Position numbers and translations under genes: made by a program. From NCBI GenBank assembly GCA_003838145.1, contig QYZZ01000118.1, positions 1 to 64,000 on the forward strand: a DNA stretch of 64,000 nucleotides, read 5' to 3'. Shown one piece after another: positions 60,915 to 64,000 of the stretch. Within the stretch, counting starts at the first letter, position 1; each line of letters opens with the position of its first letter. The notes beneath the pieces were generated by a model. That model was given only the letters and a program-made list of their open reading frames with translations, ran no database searches and was not told where the DNA came from. This DNA is from Tindallia sp. MSAO_Bac2. Its GTDB lineage: Bacteria; Bacillota; Clostridia; Peptostreptococcales; Tindalliaceae.

Positions 60915-62522
60915 ATGACAGAAGAAAAAAAAGATACATACCTGAAGGGCGCCATGTTCCTGGGAGCAGCCGGTATTTTAGTAAAAATAATGGGTGCTCT
61001 TTTTCGCATTCCATTAGGCCGTGCCATCGGATCCGAGGGAATGGGCTATTATCAGGTAGGATATACCGTATATAACTTCATGTTGGCTTTCACCTACGCC
61101 GGATTTCCAACCGCTATCTCCAAGCTGGTTTCGGCTAAAAAGGCACGGGGAGAACATGCAGCCGCCCACGACATCTTTCTCACAGCACTTAAAATGCTGG
61201 CTGTTCTCGGACTGGCAGGCTCCCTGTTTTTAGGCTTTGGTGCCGGATACCTGGTAAACAATGTTTTTGAAAGTCCGTTGGCTTATCACTCTGTGCTGGC
61301 TCTGGCTCCCACAGTTCTTTTCATTTCTATCCTGGCCGCTTTCCGGGGATATTTTCAGGGAATGAAGGACATGAAACCAACAGCCCTCTCCCAGGTGGTG
61401 GAACAATTTGGCCGGGTTATTATCGGGCTGAGTCTGGCTTTTATTCTGCTAAGCATCTACGGAGAACCTCTGGCCGCCGCTGGCGGCGTATTTGGCGCCG
61501 GCGCCGGTGGCCTTGCTGCTATGACCATGATGATCTTTTTATACAAAAAACGAAAGGCTGAAGGCCGTATAGAATTAACCGACAGTCTTGGAATTCCTCC
61601 GGAACCCACCGGCGTTGTCGTTAAAAACATTGTCAGCATCGCTTTTCCCATTGCCATCGGAGCCGCTGTAATGCCCCTCATAAACATGCTGGACACCCTG
61701 GTGGTCTTAAGACGGCTTCAGGAAAGCGGATTTACCTATGCAGAGGCCAACAGCCTCTATGGCCAGCTGCAGGGAATGGCGGCAACCCTGGTAAACCTGC
61801 CGCAGGTTCTCACCATTGCCCTGGCCATGAGCATCGTTCCGGCAGTTTCCGACGCCGCCGCCCGAAAAGACTGGGATTCCGTCCAAGCAGACAGCGCATC
61901 GGTTTTTCGTGTTTCCCTCATGATGGGCCTTCCCGCCGCCACCGGCCTGGTGGTATTGGCACACCCCATTATGCAGTTTATTTATCCGGGAGAACCGGCT
62001 TCTCTGGGAGAAATCATGTTTATCATGGGGTTTGCCGTATTTTTTCTCACACAGCTGCAAACCCTTACCGGAATCCTGCATGGATTAGGAAAACCTCACA
62101 TTCCTGTGCGGAATCTGATGATTGGTGCCGGGTTCAAGCTGGTCCTAACCTACACCCTGACGGCTACCTTTCTGCACGTCCGCGGAGCTGCTATCGGAAC
62201 CATAACAGCCTACATTATAGCCTTTAGTCTTAATCTTTTGGCTGTAAAAAAACTGACGGGTGTCACCTTCGACAAACGCCGGGTTTTCTTTAAACCTTTA
62301 TTGTCTGTAGCCGTAATGGCCGTCTTTGCCTGGGGAAGCCATCGGATTTTACTGCCGTTGCTGGGCAACAGTCTGGCAGTGGTCATCGCCATATCCATCG
62401 GAGCTGCCGTATACGGGCTGATGCTCCTGAAAACCGACACCCTGGAAATGCGGGACTTTGATCTGCTGCCTAAAGGAGATAAAATCGCTGAGGTACTGAA
62501 AAAACTTAAACTGCTTAAATAG
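60915..62522 (+). CDS. SpoVB/YabM-like polysaccharide flippase (MOP superfamily)
   Basis: A 535-residue membrane protein with about 14 hydrophobic helices. The N-terminal KGAMFLGAAGILVKIMGALFRIPL and the following GSEGMGYYQVGY motif are typical of the SpoVB/YtgP branch of MOP exporters, which flip lipid-linked cell-wall precursors. Three nearby Firmicute proteins fit (SpoVB, YabM, YtgP); the location before yabN points to YabM. The start at 60915 follows TGGAGGT. The substrate is inferred from family. Confidence 0.9.
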   Translation: MTEEKKDTYLKGAMFLGAAGILVKIMGALFRIPLGRAIGSEGMGYYQVGYTVYNFMLAFTYAGFPTAISKLVSAKKARGEHAAAHDIFLTALKMLAVLGLAGSLFLGFGAGYLVNNVFESPLAYHSVLALAPTVLFISILAAFRGYFQGMKDMKPTALSQVVEQFGRVIIGLSLAFILLSIYGEPLAAAGGVFGAGAGGLAAMTMMIFLYKKRKAEGRIELTDSLGIPPEPTGVVVKNIVSIAFPIAIGAAVMPLINMLDTLVVLRRLQESGFTYAEANSLYGQLQGMAATLVNLPQVLTIALAMSIVPAVSDAAARKDWDSVQADSASVFRVSLMMGLPAATGLVVLAHPIMQFIYPGEPASLGEIMFIMGFAVFFLTQLQTLTGILHGLGKPHIPVRNLMIGAGFKLVLTYTLTATFLHVRGAAIGTITAYIIAFSLNLLAVKKLTGVTFDKRRVFFKPLLSVAVMAVFAWGSHRILLPLLGNSLAVVIAISIGAAVYGLMLLKTDTLEMRDFDLLPKGDKIAEVLKKLKLLK

Positions 62523-62817
62523 TGGAAAGGAAAGACACAAAAGCGATTAACCGCGAAGGCCGCAAAGGGCACGAAGGAAAACCGCTATAACCCGGGAATA
62601 CTTTTGGGCGCAATGGGGACGTGGCGCAATGGGGACGTGGCGCAATGGGGACGGCAGGTCATTTACTCCATGCATTTCGGGGAAAATGAGCTCCGTCCCC
62701 ATTGTTCCACCTAAACATTATCCATTATCAATCGTCAATTATCAATTGGTCTTCTTATGCCTTTCAATTCATAATCCATAATTCTTAATTCATAATTCAC
62801 AAAAAGAGGTGTTTCTC
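62523..62817. repeat. Repeat-mosaic spacer flippase-yabN
   Basis: A Rep1 unit (62546-62581), a Rep6 element whose left end GCGCAATGGGGACGTG is repeated in tandem three times (about 62609-62711), Rep2 (about 62717-62747) and Rep3 units (about 62763-62798). Confidence 0.75.
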
Positions 62818-63903
62818 ATGCCAACCTTAACCATCGCTGGTCTTGGCCCCGGTCATATCAATCAATTACCCCTGGGAACCTTCCGGCTGATGAAGGATCA
62901 TCCCTGTATCTACCTGCGGACCCGCCAGCATCCCATGGTGAAGGATCTGGAAGCAGAAGGCATTTCCTTTCAGAGCTTCGACAACCTGTATGACAGCCTG
63001 GACAGCTTTGAAGCCGTTTATGCTGAAATATCGGATCAGGTAGTTAAAAAGGCCAGGAATGCAGATCTGCTCTATGCGGTCCCCGGCCATCCCAACGTGG
63101 CGGAAGAAACCGTACGACTCCTTCGGGAAAAAGTGAAGAAGGAGCCGTCCTTAGACCTTCAGATCCTTCCAGCCATGAGCTTTTTAGACGCCATGTTTCC
63201 GCTGCTGCCCCATGACCCGGTCCGGGGATTTCAGCTGCTGGATGGACTTCGGCTGGAAGAGACTCCCCCGGACACCAATATGGATGTTATTATTACCCAG
63301 GTATACGATACCATGGTTGCTTCACAGGTGAAATTAAGCCTTATGAACCATTATCATGATGAACAGTCGATAATTGTCATACAAAGGGCAGGAATATTGG
63401 AAAATCAACAAGTACATCACATTCCACTATACCAGCTGGACCACCTGAAAGACCTCGATGAACTCACAAGTATTTATATTGCAAGGGTTGACAGGTTTTC
63501 AAAAATACATTATAATATGAACCATCTGCTGGACATATTGGAAAAACTGCGTGGAAGCGAAGGATGCCCCTGGGACAGGGAACAAACCCACGAAAGTTTA
63601 AAACCATATCTGGTAGAAGAAAGCCAGGAAGTTCTGGAAGCCATCGATGGCGGCGATGATGAGGAAATTTGTGAAGAGCTGGGTGACCTGTTGTTGCAGG
63701 TGGTTTTTCACAGTCAGATAGCCAAAGAACGAAGCGCCTTCACCATGAGCGATGTAGTGAATGGCATTGCGCAGAAGATCGTTTACCGTCACCCCCATGT
63801 TTTTGGATCCGAAAAAGCCGGAAGCATTCAGGATGTCAAGGAAATATGGGAAACGCAAAAATCCAGGGAGAAAAACCACCGAACCTCTGAGCAAAGCGAA
63901 TAA
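62818..63903 (+). CDS. yabN: YabN: tetrapyrrole methylase-like and MazG fusion
   Basis: A 361-residue two-domain protein. Residues 1 to about 225 form a SAM-dependent tetrapyrrole-methylase-like domain (TIAGLGPGHINQLP, YAVPGHPNVAEETV). The MazG nucleotide pyrophosphohydrolase domain follows (LRGSEGCPWDREQTHESLKPYLVEE near 242-266, with the EExxE-type metal helix and EELGDLLLQVVFHSQ). It probably removes aberrant nucleoside triphosphates; the role of the first domain is unknown. ATG at 62818 follows AGAGGTG. The gene is syntenic with B. subtilis yabN. Confidence 0.94.
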   Translation: MPTLTIAGLGPGHINQLPLGTFRLMKDHPCIYLRTRQHPMVKDLEAEGISFQSFDNLYDSLDSFEAVYAEISDQVVKKARNADLLYAVPGHPNVAEETVRLLREKVKKEPSLDLQILPAMSFLDAMFPLLPHDPVRGFQLLDGLRLEETPPDTNMDVIITQVYDTMVASQVKLSLMNHYHDEQSIIVIQRAGILENQQVHHIPLYQLDHLKDLDELTSIYIARVDRFSKIHYNMNHLLDILEKLRGSEGCPWDREQTHESLKPYLVEESQEVLEAIDGGDDEEICEELGDLLLQVVFHSQIAKERSAFTMSDVVNGIAQKIVYRHPHVFGSEKAGSIQDVKEIWETQKSREKNHRTSEQSE

Positions 63904-63979
63904 GGTTTTGTTCTGAAATATAGAGGATATTATTTATTATTTGAATCTCGAACCACATACTTTTTAAGGAGGGGATTTT

Positions 63980-64000
63980 GTGAACAAAGCGGAATTAGTG
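63980..64000 (+). CDS. hup: HU-family DNA-binding protein, first codons
   Basis: GTG behind AAGGAGGGG begins (M)NKAELV, which is the usual N-terminus of Firmicute HU proteins. Only seven codons fall in the window. Neighbourhood (after yabN) supports the call. Confidence 0.7.

Noticed and set aside
63904-63979. Possible tRNA fragment (TTGAATCTCGAACC)
   Set aside because: The T-loop-like phrase is not accompanied by a cloverleaf on either strand.

Overview
The window reads as chromosomal DNA of an anaerobic, spore-forming Firmicute of the class Clostridia. This is inferred from gene content and from synteny with the Bacillus subtilis yaaO-yabN region. Supporting signs are the oxygen-independent (Cbi-type) cobalamin pathway, spoVG, a B. 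subtilis-type purR, darA, ricT, Gram-positive ribosome binding sites, and frequent GTG/TTG starts. No species assignment is possible from the sequence alone.

Region 1 (1-12.2 kb) is a cobalamin cluster, all on the + strand: cbiX, cbiA, a PurM-like kinase (probable CblS alpha-ribazole kinase), pduX, cbiC, cbiD, cbiE, cbiT, cbiL, cbiF, a cbiG-cbiH fusion and cbiJ. Together they cover cobalt insertion, corrin ring methylation and contraction, and a,c-amidation; two further genes serve the nucleotide loop and its linker. Region 2 (12.2-25.6 kb) is a housekeeping block: an Orn/Lys/Arg decarboxylase-like gene, tmk, darA, holB, a convergent TetR gene, ricT, trmN6, rsmI and pncB (both reversed), metG and tatD. 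Region 3 (25.6-31.1 kb) is an accessory block with a 909-residue secreted stalk-domain protein, two unrecognised genes and a broken DUF6429-like gene. Region 4 (31.2-39 kb) is a sigma-54 module: histidine kinase, NtrC-type activator, a -24/-12 promoter, two paralogous sodium:solute symporters with a 34-residue membrane peptide gene between them, a nitrilase-family amidohydrolase, and a PepSY-like hypothetical protein. Region 5 (39-64 kb) returns to the conserved block: an HD-GYP protein, yabE, rsmA, a PepT-like peptidase, a MacA/MacB/LolD-type exporter (reversed), an LCP-family protein, murC (reversed), purR, spoVG, glmU, prs, pth, mfd, a PrsA-like foldase, a SpoVB-like flippase, yabN/mazG and the first codons of an HU gene.

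The most unusual feature is the intergenic DNA. Many spacers are mosaics of short dispersed repeats, called here Rep1 (AACCGCGAAGGACGCAAAGG-like), Rep2 (ATTATCAATTGTCAATTATC-like), Rep3 (AATTCATAATTC), Rep4 (GTGCCC..GGGTA mini-palindromes, often in tandem), Rep5 (CCCTCTCCC..GGGAGAGGG), Rep6 (palindromes ending GGGGACGG..CCGTCCCC) and Rep7 (GGTTATAGG / TTATAAG). Beyond these there is a larger modular element of about 230-480 bp, present three times (start of window, 7.4-7.9 kb, and reversed at 55.3-55.5 kb). It folds into a conserved multi-helix structure with compensatory base changes, so it may be an undescribed structured RNA. All calls come from reading the sequence; no database search was run.
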